Shown here piece by piece: positions 1 to 9,231 of a stretch of DNA of 64,000 bases. Source of the DNA: an uncultured Bacteroidales bacterium (GTDB taxonomy: Bacteria; Bacteroidota; Bacteroidia; Bacteroidales; UBA932). Location of the stretch: contig CALYTI010000007.1 of NCBI GenBank assembly GCA_945487035.1, positions 1 through 64,000 of the forward strand. Direction: 5' to 3'. Both the position numbers and the translations under genes were made by a program. Within the stretch, counting starts at the first letter, position 1. Each line of letters starts with the position of its first letter. The notes below the pieces were generated by a model, which saw only the letters and a list, made by a program, of their open reading frames with translations, was not told where the DNA came from and made no database searches.

Positions 1-163
1 AGGCTATGCCCTCCAGAACCCATGGCCGCCCATGGCCATGTGAATGGGTGGCGCGAAGCGCCGGGATGGAGCGAAGCGGAAGGTTTCGGAGGGCACAGCC
101 TGAGCCTGACGGATATTGCAATAGCAACGGGTGTGCCTGCGAAGCACACTACCGGACACACCT

Positions 164-189
164 CCGCCGGAACTCGTTCATTCCGGCGG
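164..189. repeat. Perfect 9-bp inverted repeat
   Basis: CCGCCGGAA and TTCCGGCGG are separated by 8 nt. No T-run follows on either strand, so it is not a typical intrinsic terminator. Function unknown. Confidence 0.6.
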
Positions 190-267
190 CTAAAGTGAAG
201 TCGCAGTGCCGAGTCGATGTGATGTGAGAGTGATTTTATAATCCGCTTATACACAAGGTGTTATATT

Positions 268-298
268 TTTCGTATGGGGTAAAATCACCCATACGAAA
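268..298. repeat. Perfect 11-bp inverted repeat
   Basis: TTTCGTATGGG and CCCATACGAAA flank a 9-nt loop. The T-rich tract lies on the 5' side on the plus strand, so neither strand shows a hairpin followed by U's. An operator-like site or a structured RNA element are both possible. Confidence 0.6.
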
Positions 299-588
299 TA
301 ATTAGCGCCCTGATTATCAACCACTTATAAATTCACCCTCATCCGCGTCAGCGGGACGCAGGAAACGGTGGAAGGGGCCCACACATGACCCGGCATCCGG
401 AGCCATCTGCGCCACTCTGGCAATCAGGTTTTAAGACACTGTTTTCTGCCTTGTTTCACTGCTGGAGAGCCTTGTTTCACTGCCAGAGTGCCCTGTGCCA
501 GCTGCCAGAAGTGCTCGTTGTAAGATAGAAGCGGCAACACGGCCGACGGCGGACGGCGGCGAATGGCGGCCCTGGAAGGCAAACCGGA

Positions 589-614
589 GACTAGAGTGGA
601 CGACTAGAGTGGAC
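589..614. repeat. 13-bp tandem duplication
   Basis: GACTAGAGTGGAC occurs twice in direct succession and covers the TAG stop of the minus-strand DUF4886 gene, so the exact 3' end of that gene may have been remodelled by slippage. Confidence 0.6.
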
Positions 615-1389
615 GGAGCCGAGAGGCAGGGCGGACGGAGTGGACGGCTTTGCGGGCGGTTTTGAGGTCTTGTTTTGAGATACCCTCGGGGCAGTAGCGG
701 TTTCGCAGGATGGATTTCCCGGTGAGAGCCTCGAACCAGGCGGCGGCAGCGATGTAGCGCCCGATTGTCAGGTCGAGGTGGTAGCCGTCGCGGGTAAGGT
801 CGGGGCCCAGGGAGGTGCTGCGCGCCGCCTGGATCGCATCTCCCGCAGGGATGATGGTCTCAATCCCGCAATCTCTGCAGGCACGCTCAGAGGCATCCAC
901 AATGGCATTCCACATGGTCAGCTGGTCATTGCCGTAAAAAGCGTAGTGCTTGTGGGTAGACTCCGGGGAATAGGCCCAGGTCCTATGGAAAACTATCTTC
1001 GCCTGAGGCGCCTTCTCGCGAATCCAGCTGACCAGCACCGCGAGCTTTGCATAGCTCCCATACTGTCCGCTGTAACCGCTGGACTGCTGCACACTGACAA
1101 CATCCCAAGGCTCATCCTCAATTGCCTGACTGAGACGGTAATTCCCGGTCTCCACCTTCACCCCGTCTAGGCCTATTTTCCGGTAATCGTAGGACGGCGA
1201 ATCATTTTCCATACATCTCACATGCTTGTCGATGCTGCAGCCGGGGATGTACATATTCCCGATTATCACCTGCTGCCCGGCGGCAGCGCATATCTCATAA
1301 AGATTCTGCTCAACCGCATCCTGAGAAAAGCTGTTGCCGATGGCAAGTATCCTTAGCGTAGCGGCAAGGAAAAGAAAGAGAGTAGTCAT
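604..1389 (-). CDS. DUF4886 family SGNH-like hydrolase
   Basis: A 261-aa protein with the pattern of DUF4886, a Bacteroidota branch of the SGNH/GDSL hydrolase fold. Seen: IGNSFS at residues 17-22 (block I, Ser as likely nucleophile) and a DGYHLD block near residue 203 giving the Asp-x-x-His of the catalytic dyad. The first ~16 residues are hydrophobic and may act as an uncleaved or weak signal. The start ATG overlaps the recX stop by 4 nt, so the two genes are translationally coupled. Substrate is unknown; family members are often near glycan-degradation genes, but none is next to it here. The C-terminus runs into a tandem DNA repeat. Confidence 0.8.
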   Translation of the reverse strand: MTTLFLFLAATLRILAIGNSFSQDAVEQNLYEICAAAGQQVIIGNMYIPGCSIDKHVRCMENDSPSYDYRKIGLDGVKVETGNYRLSQAIEDEPWDVVSVQQSSGYSGQYGSYAKLAVLVSWIREKAPQAKIVFHRTWAYSPESTHKHYAFYGNDQLTMWNAIVDASERACRDCGIETIIPAGDAIQAARSTSLGPDLTRDGYHLDLTIGRYIAAAAWFEALTGKSILRNRYCPEGISKQDLKTARKAVHSVRPASRLRPL

Positions 1390-1871
1390 AGGGTGGAATG
1401 TGTTATTTCTTCAATCAAAGACTGTACGCCGGAATAGTCGTAGCCCCTGGAGAGGGCGAAACGGATGAGTTTCAGTCGGCCCTGCGGGTCATCGCAGAGG
1501 CTGCGCCATTTGCTGCGCAGCATTTTCTCAAGCTTGGCATCGGCTCTCTCACTGTCAATCTCCTGAAGAGCCTCATCGGCAATTTCCCTGGAAATACCCT
1601 TTGCCGACAGGGCCATGCGGATTTTGACCGGTCCCCAGCCGGTGATGGAAGACTTTTCACGGGCAAAAGCCGCAGAATAGCGCCGGTCATCGGCATAGCC
1701 ATCCTCTACCAGGGAGGCGACGATGCTCTGTGCAGCATCCGGCGCAGCAATATAGCCATCACGCGCCGCTAGTGCCTTTTGGGCCTTGCTCAACAGGTCC
1801 CTGGTGCAGCACTCCTGCCTTGCGCATAGATTCTGCAGGCGAGAGAGTATCTTTTTCTGAACTTCATCCAT
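1386..1871 (-). CDS. recX: RecX family regulator of RecA
   Basis: 161 aa, within the usual RecX size. The helical repeats are visible: a Cys-containing first helix pair, then LVEDGYADDRRYSAAF and the WGPVKIRMALSAKGIS stretch, which is the most diagnostic part. RecX binds RecA filaments and limits recombinase activity. recA itself is not in the window. First gene of a two-gene unit with the DUF4886 gene; a perfect TAAATTTG -7 box lies only 7 nt before the ATG, so the message may be leaderless. Confidence 0.9.
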   Translation of the reverse strand: MDEVQKKILSRLQNLCARQECCTRDLLSKAQKALAARDGYIAAPDAAQSIVASLVEDGYADDRRYSAAFAREKSSITGWGPVKIRMALSAKGISREIADEALQEIDSERADAKLEKMLRSKWRSLCDDPQGRLKLIRFALSRGYDYSGVQSLIEEITHSTL

Positions 1872-1878
1872 AGCTCTG

Positions 1879-1886
1879 CAAATTTA
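1879..1886 (-). promoter_or_regulatory. -7 box of recX promoter
   Basis: TAAATTTG on the minus strand matches the Bacteroidota TAnnTTTG consensus, 7 nt upstream of the recX ATG. No clear -33 TTTG is seen at the expected distance. Confidence 0.5.
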
Positions 1887-1978
1887 CAAATTATCTTTGA
1901 CTTATATTTTTACCGTTTTATTTGTCCGGGAATGATACTTTTCCTACATTCGCAGCTGGTTTAACAGGGTGTTTTTTT

Positions 1979-2419
1979 ATGGAAATGGACGAGCAGATGA
2001 TGCGCGAGGCGCTCAAGGAGGCGCACACAGCAAAGCAGGAAGGAGAAGTGCCTATCGGAGCGGTCATTGCGTGCAAGGGCAGAATCATCGCAAAAGGGCA
2101 CAATATGACTGAGCGTCTGTGCGACCCTACAGCCCACGCCGAGATGATTGCGCTTACCGCCGCAACGGAGGCGCTTGGCGGGAAGTATCTTCAGGACTGT
2201 ACCATATATGTAACCGTGGAGCCATGCCCTATGTGCGCAGCGGCACTCGCCTGGGCTCAGATAGGCACCATAGTATATGGGGCCGACGACCCGAAAAGGG
2301 GCTACACGCAGTTCACCCCATCCCTGCTCCATCCGAAGACGGAAGTCAGAAAAGGGGTGAATGCAGAAGAATGCTCCCGAATAGTCACGGAGTTCTTCGC
2401 CTCCAAAAGGAAAGCCTAG
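1979..2419 (+). CDS. tadA: tRNA adenosine(34) deaminase / nucleoside deaminase
   Basis: Zinc-dependent cytidine/adenosine deaminase fold. Seen: the HAE block ([11 protein letters not shown]) giving the zinc His and proton-shuttle Glu, and PCPMC giving the two zinc Cys. TadA converts A34 to inosine in tRNA-Arg. The ORF track begins at a TTG; I choose ATG 1979, giving 146 aa, the normal TadA length (ATG 1985 is also possible). Its TAG stop interlocks with the infB stop in a shared CTAG. Distinguishing TadA from a guanine deaminase-like paralogue rests on overall likeness only. Confidence 0.85.
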   Translation: MEMDEQMMREALKEAHTAKQEGEVPIGAVIACKGRIIAKGHNMTERLCDPTAHAEMIALTAATEALGGKYLQDCTIYVTVEPCPMCAAALAWAQIGTIVYGADDPKRGYTQFTPSLLHPKTEVRKGVNAEECSRIVTEFFASKRKA

Positions 2420-5241
2420 AGGGTCCTCTTGATTTCGACTATAGTGAAGGCCTCGATGAAGTCGCCCTCCTTGATATCGTTGTAACCGGCGATTGACATA
2501 CCGCAGTCGCGGCCTGCTGCAACTTCCTTGACGGCATCCTTGCCGATTTGCAGGGAGGCAAGTTCTCCGGTATAAATCACGATACCGTCGCGGATGAGTC
2601 TGATCTTGGACTTCTGAACCATCTTTCCGTCACGGATGACGCAACCGGCGATAGTGCCGACCTTGGAAATCTTAAAGGTCTGCTTAACCTCAGCGGTAGC
2701 AATAACTTCCTCCTTCTTCTCAGGCTCAAGCATACCCTCGATACCGTCCTTGACATCGTTGATACAGTCGTAAATGACTGAGTAGAGGCGGATTTCGATA
2801 CCTTCCTTCTCCGCAGCACGGCGGGCATCCACAGACGGACGCACCTGGAATCCGACAATCACGGCATCCGAAGCCTGTGCAAGCAGGATATCGGACTCGG
2901 AAATACCACCGACAGCCTTGTGAATCACATTGACCTTAACCTCCTCGGTGGAGAGCTTGATGAGGGAATCGGAGAGAGCCTCAACAGAGCCGTCCACATC
3001 ACCCTTGACGATGATGTTGAGCTCCTTGAAGTTGCCGATAGCGATGCGGCGGCCTATTTCCTCAAGGGTCATATGCTTCTGGGTCTTGATGCCCTGGATG
3101 CGGATGAGCTGCTCACGCTTGTTGGCGATGGACTTGGCCTCCTTCTCGTCGGCAAGCACATTGAACTTCTCACCTGCGGCAGGAGCGCCGTTGAGACCGA
3201 GTATGGATACCGGAGTGGAAGGACCGGCTTCGCTTACCTTCTGGCCGCGCTCGTTGAACATTGACTTCACACGACCGTAGTTGCTTCCGCAAAGGATGCA
3301 GTCTCCAACGCGGAGGGTACCCTGCTGCACAAGTATGGTTGCAAGGTAACCGCGGCCCTTGTCAAGGGATGACTCGATGACCGCTCCGCTGGCAAGTTTG
3401 TTAGGGTTGGCCTTGAGTTCAAGGAGGTCGGTCTCGAGTAGCACCTTTTCAAGAAGTTCCTCAACACCTATTCCCTGCTTGGCGGATATCTCCTGACACT
3501 GGTACTTTCCGCCCCAATCCTCCACGAGGATATTCATCTCGGAAAGCTGGCGACGGATGGTGTCAGGGTTTGCACCAGGCTTGTCTATCTTATTGATTGC
3601 GAAGACCATAGGGACATTGGCAGCCATTGCGTGGTTGATGGCCTCAGTGGTCTGCGGCATCACCGCGTCATCAGCTGCAATGATGATAATCGCAAGGTCC
3701 GTCAACTGTGCACCACGGGCACGCATAGCTGTGAAGGCTTCGTGTCCAGGGGTATCGAGGAAGGTGATACGGCGGCCGTTCTCAAGAGTGACATTGTAGG
3801 CACCTATGTGCTGGGTGATTCCACCGGCTTCACCTGCAATCACATTGGACTTGCGGATATAGTCGAGAAGGGAGGTCTTACCGTGGTCAACGTGACCCAT
3901 CACGGTAATGATAGGCGGACGGGTAACGAGATCCTCTTCGCGGTCCTGCTGCTCTTCGAGTTCTTCGGTAATCTCGGCAGTGACAAACTCAACCTTATAG
4001 CCGAACTCTTCGGCAACAAGCACGAGAGTCTCGGCATCGAGACGCTGGTTGATGGAAACCATAAGACCAAGACTCATACAAGCTCCGATGACCTTCACCA
4101 CAGGGGTGTTGTTCATAAGGGTAGCGAGGTCGTTTACGGTTACGAATTCGGTCACTTTGAGGACCTTGTTCTCCGCAGCCTGCTGCATCATCTCATCCTG
4201 GGACTTGAGTGCGGCAGCCTCTCTCTTCTCCTTGCGGTACTTGGCTCCGAAGTTGTTCTTCTTGTTTTCGTTCATCTTGGCATAAGTCTCCTTGACCTGC
4301 TTCTGGATCTGCTTCTGCATCTCCTCCTGCTGAGCCTCGGTAAGGGCAGGGCGGAAAGCAGCATTGTCCTTTCCTCCACGGTCGCGACGGTTCTTCTTGC
4401 CCGAAGGAGCCTGAGCCGGCTCATTCTTGCGGCCTGAAGATGCGCGATTGTTGGTAGCATTCTTGCCGGCCTGAGCGAGGTCCACCTTCTGTTTGTTGAT
4501 ACGCTCGTGCTTCTTGGCAGGCTTGCGCTCGAACTGACTGAGGTCAATCTTTCCTACAACCTTCAAAGGAGAAGTCTGACCAGCCGGGGTTGGAGCTGGC
4601 TCCTCTTTCTTTACAGGTTCAGGTACAGGCTCCGGTTCGACCACCGGCTCAGGTTCCGGCTGAGGCTGAGGTTCAGGCTCGGGCTCTGCCACCGGCTGAG
4701 GTTCCGGCTCCGGTGCAGGCTCCGGCTCAGGTTCAGGTTGGGCCACCGGTTCCGGCTCAAGCTGGGCAACAGGCTCAGGTTCCGGTGCAGGCTCAGGCTC
4801 AGCAACTTGCTCCCGGGCTGGTTCTGCCACAGGCTCCGGCTGAGGTTCCGGTACAGGTTCCGGCTCCGGTGCAGGCGCAGGCTCCGGTGCAGGCTCCGGT
4901 GCAGGCGCAGGCTCCGGCTGAGGCTCAACCTTCTTTTCGTTGATGAAGGTATTGCTCTTGATTGTGATTATCTGCTCAGGTTCTTCTTCCTCGACCTCCT
5001 CCTTCTTTTTCCTTCCGCTCTTTTCGAGAATTTCGGAAATCTTGATATCCACCTGTTCCGCTGCCTTTTTCGCCTCGAGGTCTTTGCCGAAGGCCTTCTC
5101 TATTTCCGGCATCAGTTCGTCCGATACCTTTGCATTAGGATTGGCGTCAACCTCAACCCCCTTCCCATGCAGGAATTCCACAAGGTTGGAGAGGCCGATG
5201 TTGAACTGCCTCATTATTTTGTTTAGTCTGATTTCTGCCAT
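2416..5241 (-). CDS. infB: Translation initiation factor IF-2
   Basis: 941 aa. Order: IF2-N domain (1-~50), acidic/basic linker, a long Glu-Pro-rich repeat (106-210), a Lys/Arg-rich linker with GRKNEP and KKNRRDRGG, a second IF2-N-like domain (~355-425), then the GTPase with G1 GHVDHGKT (449-456), DTPGHEAF and NKIDKPGAN, followed by domains II-IV. It brings fMet-tRNA to the 30S subunit. Third gene of rimP-nusA-infB; 20-bp gap to nusA. The N-terminal expansion is usual for Bacteroidota but the EP tract is striking. Confidence 0.98.
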   Translation of the reverse strand: MAEIRLNKIMRQFNIGLSNLVEFLHGKGVEVDANPNAKVSDELMPEIEKAFGKDLEAKKAAEQVDIKISEILEKSGRKKKEEVEEEEPEQIITIKSNTFINEKKVEPQPEPAPAPEPAPEPAPAPEPEPVPEPQPEPVAEPAREQVAEPEPAPEPEPVAQLEPEPVAQPEPEPEPAPEPEPQPVAEPEPEPQPQPEPEPVVEPEPVPEPVKKEEPAPTPAGQTSPLKVVGKIDLSQFERKPAKKHERINKQKVDLAQAGKNATNNRASSGRKNEPAQAPSGKKNRRDRGGKDNAAFRPALTEAQQEEMQKQIQKQVKETYAKMNENKKNNFGAKYRKEKREAAALKSQDEMMQQAAENKVLKVTEFVTVNDLATLMNNTPVVKVIGACMSLGLMVSINQRLDAETLVLVAEEFGYKVEFVTAEITEELEEQQDREEDLVTRPPIITVMGHVDHGKTSLLDYIRKSNVIAGEAGGITQHIGAYNVTLENGRRITFLDTPGHEAFTAMRARGAQLTDLAIIIIAADDAVMPQTTEAINHAMAANVPMVFAINKIDKPGANPDTIRRQLSEMNILVEDWGGKYQCQEISAKQGIGVEELLEKVLLETDLLELKANPNKLASGAVIESSLDKGRGYLATILVQQGTLRVGDCILCGSNYGRVKSMFNERGQKVSEAGPSTPVSILGLNGAPAAGEKFNVLADEKEAKSIANKREQLIRIQGIKTQKHMTLEEIGRRIAIGNFKELNIIVKGDVDGSVEALSDSLIKLSTEEVKVNVIHKAVGGISESDILLAQASDAVIVGFQVRPSVDARRAAEKEGIEIRLYSVIYDCINDVKDGIEGMLEPEKKEEVIATAEVKQTFKISKVGTIAGCVIRDGKMVQKSKIRLIRDGIVIYTGELASLQIGKDAVKEVAAGRDCGMSIAGYNDIKEGDFIEAFTIVEIKRTL
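4612..4926 (-). repeat. Glu-Pro coding repeat inside infB
   Basis: About 105 codons made nearly only of Glu, Pro, Ala, Gln and Val ([13 protein letters not shown] units). At DNA level it is a low-complexity array of GGCTCCGG/GGTTCAGG-type hexamers, the source of several false ORFs on other frames. Such arrays change length by slippage between strains. Confidence 0.85.
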
Positions 5242-5261
5242 ATTAACCCCTTTTCTTGTTA

Positions 5262-6524
5262 TTAATCTTCAAACTCAGCCTTGAGTATGCTGAACACTTC
5301 CTCGACAGTCTCGTCCTCCAGGTCAGCCCTCTTGGCTACATCTTCAGGACTGAAGGAAAGCACATCCTTGGCAGTATCGCAACCGATATGCTTGAGTCTG
5401 TCGATAACCCACTGGTCGATAACATCAGAGAACTCGTCGAGTGCAACATCCTCATCCTCCTCTTCTCCCTTAGGGAGTTCGCGCCATACTTCAATCTGAC
5501 GGTCAACGAGCATACCGGCGAGAGCGATGTTGCAGCCTCCGCGGCCGATACCCTTGCGCACTTCGTCCGGCTCCATATAGACCTTGACCTTGTCGTCAGG
5601 ACCTGCGCCCATATCGATGGATGAAACCTTTGCAGGAGTAAGGGCGCGCTGAATCAGCAGCTGAGGGTTCTGTGACCAAGGAATCACGTCAATGTTCTCG
5701 TTGTGGAGCTCACGGACAATGCCCATAATGCGTCCGCCCTTGACACCGATGCAGGCTCCTACCGGATCTACGCGGTCGTCATAGGACTCAACGGCAACCT
5801 TAGCCCTCTCGCCTGGGATGCGTACCACCTTGTGAATGGTGATGAGGCCCTCGGCAATCTCAGGCACCTCCTGCTCGAAGAGTTTCTCGAGGAAATCCGG
5901 AGAAGTACGGCTGAGAATGATGTAAGGAGTGGTGTTGTTGCGCATCTCCACGCTCTTGATGATGGCGCGGACAGTGTCGTTCTTCTTGAAGCGCTCGCCA
6001 GGAATCTGCTCATTCTTAGGGATATGGAGTTCGTTGCCGTCCTCATCGAGGATGAGCACTTCCTTGCTCCAGGTCTGATAGATCTCGCCCGTGAAGATCT
6101 GGCCGACCTTCTCGGAGTACTTTTTGTAAACATTGGCCTTCTCAATATCCATAATACGGCCGGCGAGATTCTGGCGTATGTTGAGTATGCCGCGGCGTCC
6201 GAAGGACTCGAGCTTGATCTGCTTGGTGTACTGGTCACCGATTTCGTAATCGTCATCACCGCTGTCGGCCTTGACCTGCTCGAGAGTCATCTCGGTGTTC
6301 GGGTTCTCCACCTCTTCCACAATCTCGAAGTTCTGGTAGATTTCGCAGGTACCCTTGTCGACATTCACAATAACATCGAAGTTGTCAGATGAGCCATAAG
6401 TTTTGGCAATCTGGGTGAGGAACACATCCTTGAGCACACCCATCATCACCGGGCGGTCGATGCTTTTTTCCTCCTTGAACACCTTGAAGGCGTCAATAAG
6501 TGTTACAACTGGTTCTTTTTCCAT
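5262..6524 (-). CDS. nusA: Transcription termination/antitermination factor NusA
   Basis: 420 aa: N-terminal RNAP-binding domain (to ~130), S1 domain ([20 protein letters not shown]), then KH1 and KH2 ([18 protein letters not shown] and [15 protein letters not shown]). A short acidic tail ([20 protein letters not shown]) resembles a helix-hairpin-helix unit. The two acidic repeats of proteobacterial NusA are absent, as usual outside that group. Lies between rimP and infB. Confidence 0.97.
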   Translation of the reverse strand: MEKEPVVTLIDAFKVFKEEKSIDRPVMMGVLKDVFLTQIAKTYGSSDNFDVIVNVDKGTCEIYQNFEIVEEVENPNTEMTLEQVKADSGDDDYEIGDQYTKQIKLESFGRRGILNIRQNLAGRIMDIEKANVYKKYSEKVGQIFTGEIYQTWSKEVLILDEDGNELHIPKNEQIPGERFKKNDTVRAIIKSVEMRNNTTPYIILSRTSPDFLEKLFEQEVPEIAEGLITIHKVVRIPGERAKVAVESYDDRVDPVGACIGVKGGRIMGIVRELHNENIDVIPWSQNPQLLIQRALTPAKVSSIDMGAGPDDKVKVYMEPDEVRKGIGRGGCNIALAGMLVDRQIEVWRELPKGEEEDEDVALDEFSDVIDQWVIDRLKHIGCDTAKDVLSFSPEDVAKRADLEDETVEEVFSILKAEFED

Positions 6525-6544
6525 TTCTGTATTTCTTGTTTTGT

Positions 6545-6817
6545 CTATTCATCAATGGTTTTCAGAAGATCATCAGCCTCCTCAGGGTCGATTCCGCGTG
6601 AGCTTACCGTAAGGGAATAATCCTCAACGTTGCGGTCGAAGGCGGCAAGTATGGCCCTGTGGACATATTCGCAGTCCTGCAGGTCAACTGCTCCGTCAGC
6701 CTTGTCTATTGTAACCTCAAACACATTGTCATCGTCATCGAATGCGATTTCGAAGACTTCGCAGCCCCTTTCGGCTGCGGCTTTAAGCAACACTGCTTCA
6801 AATTCCTGTCTGTTCAT
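6545..6817 (-). CDS. rimP: RimP-like protein, N-terminal domain only
   Basis: 90 aa from ATG 6817; the longer track start is not supported because the extra residues are read from the leader. Position before nusA-infB and the EVTIDKADGAVDLQDCEYVHR stretch fit the N-terminal domain of RimP, the 30S maturation factor. The typical protein is ~150 aa with a C-terminal SH3-like domain; here the frame ends at a clean TAG and nusA follows 20 bp later, so that domain is missing, not frameshifted nearby. Function as RimP is inferred mainly from synteny plus partial likeness. Confidence 0.75.
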   Translation of the reverse strand: MNRQEFEAVLLKAAAERGCEVFEIAFDDDDNVFEVTIDKADGAVDLQDCEYVHRAILAAFDRNVEDYSLTVSSRGIDPEEADDLLKTIDE

Positions 6818-6836
6818 ATGCTTTCGCGTAGCTTCT

Positions 6837-6873
6837 AAAAAAAAGATAGGCGACCAAACCAGGTCCCCTATCT
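6837..6873 (-). terminator. Intrinsic terminator in rimP leader
   Basis: Minus-strand hairpin AGATAGG-x-GACC/GGTC-x-CCTATCT (7+4 bp with one C/C mismatch, 6-nt loop) followed by about eight T's. It lies between wbqC and rimP. Because a TAnnTTTG box sits upstream of it, it may end the lpx-wbqC transcript and also attenuate rimP-nusA-infB. Confidence 0.85.
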
Positions 6874-6885
6874 CCAACACGGCCA

Positions 6886-6893
6886 CAAATATA
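6886..6893 (-). promoter_or_regulatory. -7 box upstream of rimP leader hairpin
   Basis: TATATTTG on the minus strand, matching TAnnTTTG, 68 nt before the rimP ATG and directly before the terminator hairpin. If used, the nascent leader would begin with the terminator. Confidence 0.5.
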
Positions 6894-6908
6894 CGAACAA
6901 AAAACCAA

Positions 6909-7484
6909 TTATCCAAGGAAACAGATGCTTTCGGGGCCTTCGTTGAAAAGAAGGTCCATCACAGAGAGGCCGGGCACAAAGCCGAACTTGTCACGGAAGA
7001 CCTGCCAGTACGGGCGTCCTTCCCAGGAAGAGGGTATTTTGGGATGAATAATAATGCGCTCCACCTCGCCCTGAGGGGCTTCCAGAAGGACCGCAGGCTC
7101 GGGAATGCCGATTTTGCGGCAGAAAAAACAGGTAATACGGGAGTTGAGTTCCCAAAGGGTCTGAGGACGGGAGTCCAGGATGGCGAACAGTTCGTCCCGG
7201 TAGTACTCGAAGAAGGGGGAAGAATAGTATGCGGTGTCAATTGCATATTCGTTTCTGCGCACCCAGTCGGTCTTGTAATCCACCAGCACAGCGGTAATTG
7301 AGCGCTTTCCGTCGTGCACAACCGGGAAGCGCAGGTCTTCCGGCCCGTTGGAGCTGAGAATACGGCAGCGGTTGCGCCAGCTCTGCTTCTGATAATGCTC
7401 GGTGCCGTCAATAAAAACAGAGCACTTTGCCAGATGGGCAAAGTACTCTATAGGCGGAAAAAAAGCAGTAGTGAGCAGTTTCAT
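6909..7484 (-). CDS. WbqC family protein
   Basis: 191 aa, WbqC-like family of uncertain biochemical role, often found near LPS or O-antigen genes. Seen: FFPPIEYFAHLAKC at the N-terminus and HYQKQSWRNRCRI, both hallmarks of the family. Starts 6 bp after the lpxA stop, so it is the last gene of lpxC-lpxA-wbqC. Its end is followed by the hairpin terminator at 6837-6873. Confidence 0.85.
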   Translation of the reverse strand: MKLLTTAFFPPIEYFAHLAKCSVFIDGTEHYQKQSWRNRCRILSSNGPEDLRFPVVHDGKRSITAVLVDYKTDWVRRNEYAIDTAYYSSPFFEYYRDELFAILDSRPQTLWELNSRITCFFCRKIGIPEPAVLLEAPQGEVERIIIHPKIPSSWEGRPYWQVFRDKFGFVPGLSVMDLLFNEGPESICFLG

Positions 7485-7490
7485 CGAAGA

Positions 7491-8303
7491 CTACTCGATG
7501 AAGCCCTTCTCGCTTATGTCGTTGGCACGGACGATACCGCGCTTCGAGTTGCGGATGAAGTTGACAATCTCATCCTTCTCAGGACAGTCAGGGAAACCGG
7601 CCTCAACCTTGGAAACACCGTCGGAAACATTGTTGCCCTGATAGTATATCGTATCGTAGATATCCTTAATCATACGGATAGTGTCGGACTCGAAACCGCG
7701 ACGGCGAAGGCCCACGATATTTACACCCGCATAGCAGATAGGGTCACGACCGCAAAGGGAATAAGGCGGGATGTCCTTGTTGACCTTGCTGCCGCCACCG
7801 ACCATTGCGTGGGTTCCGATGCGGGAGAACTGGTGAACCACGGTGCTTCCGCCGAGTATTGCCCAGTCATCGACATCGGTTTCACCTGCAATGCCCACAT
7901 AGCTGACAAGAATGCAGTGATTGCCGACACGGCAGTCGTGGGCAACGTGTACATAGGACATGATGAGTGTATCATTACCCACCTTTGTCACACCCTTGCC
8001 GCTTGCCTTGGTACCCCTGTTGATGGTTGCGCACTCGCGGATGTTGACACGGTCACCGATTTCAACATAGGTGATTTCACCGTCAAACTTGAGGTCCTGA
8101 GGTACAGCTCCGATGACAGCTCCCGGGAAAACATTGCAGTCCTTGCCCATCCTGGTGTAAGGAAGGATGGTTGCGTGAGGATAGATATGGCATCCGTCAC
8201 CTATTTCAACATTGTCGTCAATATATGCGTATGGTCCAACTTCGATGTTGTCTCCGAGCTTGGCTCCGGGATGCACTGTTGCAAGTGGATGGATTTTGTT
8301 CAT
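7491..8303 (-). CDS. lpxA: UDP-GlcNAc O-acyltransferase LpxA
   Basis: 270 aa left-handed beta-helix of hexapeptide repeats (IEVGPYAYIDDNVEIGDGC) and a helical C-terminal third. The DLKFDGE/RVNIRECATINRGT and MSYVHVAHDCRVGNHC segments are LpxA signatures; the H in MSYVHVAHD is the catalytic His region. First step of lipid A synthesis, in the cytoplasm. Starts 2 bp after the lpxC stop. Chain-length preference cannot be read from the sequence by eye. Confidence 0.96.
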   Translation of the reverse strand: MNKIHPLATVHPGAKLGDNIEVGPYAYIDDNVEIGDGCHIYPHATILPYTRMGKDCNVFPGAVIGAVPQDLKFDGEITYVEIGDRVNIRECATINRGTKASGKGVTKVGNDTLIMSYVHVAHDCRVGNHCILVSYVGIAGETDVDDWAILGGSTVVHQFSRIGTHAMVGGGSKVNKDIPPYSLCGRDPICYAGVNIVGLRRRGFESDTIRMIKDIYDTIYYQGNNVSDGVSKVEAGFPDCPEKDEIVNFIRNSKRGIVRANDISEKGFIE

Positions 8304-8305
8304 AA

Positions 8306-9193
8306 CTAAATCAGTTTTGCTACTTTTGTATTAATGCCGTGTCCCGGCTTGTATGCTATTACCTTGGCTTTCAGGAAGCCTCCGCAGAGCCTGAGGTCAC
8401 CCATAATGTCAAGGAGCTTATGCCTTCCGCATTCGTCAGGGAAATGGAGGGCAATATGACTCAGGTAGCCTTCTTCTACCTTGAGATCCGGCATATTGAA
8501 GGTCTTGCGCAGACGGTTCATAACCAGTTCCGGCGCTTTCTTTTCTACTATTACAATTGCATTGTCCAGGCTGCCGCCCTTGATGAGTCCCAAACTCGCG
8601 AGAATCTGGATTTCGTGAAGGAAGCAGAAAGTGCGGCAATGCGCCACCTGTGAAGCATAATCTATGGAAGGGTCCCATTTCACTGTCTGGACTCCGAGAA
8701 CTTTGGAGTTGAAGTCTATTGTAACCTCATAACTCGGCTCCTCGGCCGGTACCAGCTTGATGTACGAGCCGGTCTTCTCATCCTTGTAAAGGAATTCCTG
8801 TCCTATTTCAATGTAGTGTCTTTCTGCGTCCTGTTCCACCAGACCGTCCTTCAGGAACGCATCCACATAGGGTCCGGCACTGCCGTCCAGAATCGGAACC
8901 TCTTCGGCATCGATTTCCACCAGAACATTGTCTATGCCGAGGCCTGTCAAAGCCGAAAGCAGGTGCTCAATCGTGCCTACGGCTATTTTGCCGTTGGATA
9001 TTGTGGTGCTGCGGGATGTCAGTGAGACATTGGCAGCAATAGCGTCAATGAAAGCATCGTCACCGATATCGGTCCTGAGGAAACGGACACCGGTATTTGC
9101 GGGAGCCGGACAGACACGCATATGTGCGAACTTTCCTGAGTGAAGGCCGGTGCCTTCAAACGAGTAGCATTCTTTAAGTGTCTTCTGGTTCAT
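8306..9193 (-). CDS. lpxC: UDP-3-O-acyl-GlcNAc deacetylase LpxC, not fused to FabZ
   Basis: 295 aa zinc hydrolase carrying out the committed step of lipid A synthesis. Seen: GTIEHLLSAL (zinc His) and the GRHKLLDIMGDL block (zinc His and Asp), plus a C-terminal GHGINTK block. In most Bacteroidota LpxC is fused to FabZ (about 460 aa). Here the frame stops right after the LpxC domain and lpxA follows 2 bp later, so no FabZ is attached. No fabZ is found elsewhere in the window. Confidence 0.96.
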   Translation of the reverse strand: MNQKTLKECYSFEGTGLHSGKFAHMRVCPAPANTGVRFLRTDIGDDAFIDAIAANVSLTSRSTTISNGKIAVGTIEHLLSALTGLGIDNVLVEIDAEEVPILDGSAGPYVDAFLKDGLVEQDAERHYIEIGQEFLYKDEKTGSYIKLVPAEEPSYEVTIDFNSKVLGVQTVKWDPSIDYASQVAHCRTFCFLHEIQILASLGLIKGGSLDNAIVIVEKKAPELVMNRLRKTFNMPDLKVEEGYLSHIALHFPDECGRHKLLDIMGDLRLCGGFLKAKVIAYKPGHGINTKVAKLI

Positions 9194-9212
9194 TCCGTAG
9201 TATTTTGGGGTG

Positions 9213-9220
9213 CAAAGATA
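9213..9220 (-). promoter_or_regulatory. -7 box of lpxC promoter
   Basis: TATCTTTG on the minus strand within the 38-bp gap between lpxD and lpxC, 19 nt before the lpxC ATG. It suggests lpxC-lpxA-wbqC can be transcribed separately from lpxD. Confidence 0.5.
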
Positions 9221-9231
9221 GAAAAACTTTT

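Larger units (their letters stand above)
1..603. other. Gene-poor head region
   Basis: No convincing gene is seen. The only track ORF here (73 aa, plus strand) has odd composition and no recognisable family, so I leave it out. A very short minus-strand reading frame (406 down to 317, 29 aa) has protein-like composition but no family I know; it could be a gene remnant. The stretch also holds two perfect inverted repeats (listed separately), a doubled CCCATGGCC near base 21, a doubled CCTTGTTTCACTG near 451-484, and a 13-bp tandem duplication (589-614) that includes the stop codon of the next gene. Confidence 0.5.

Noticed and set aside
6-227. 73-aa ORF at window start
   Set aside because: Odd composition, no homologue recalled, crosses a hairpin.
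3631-4437. 268-aa plus-strand ORF with Leu/Ser runs
   Set aside because: Antisense to infB G-domain; composition mirrors the infB codons.
4507-5226. 239-aa Arg/Leu-rich repeat ORF, and a possible CRISPR-like array
   Set aside because: Both come from the Glu-Pro codons of infB; no regular spacers or constant repeat length.
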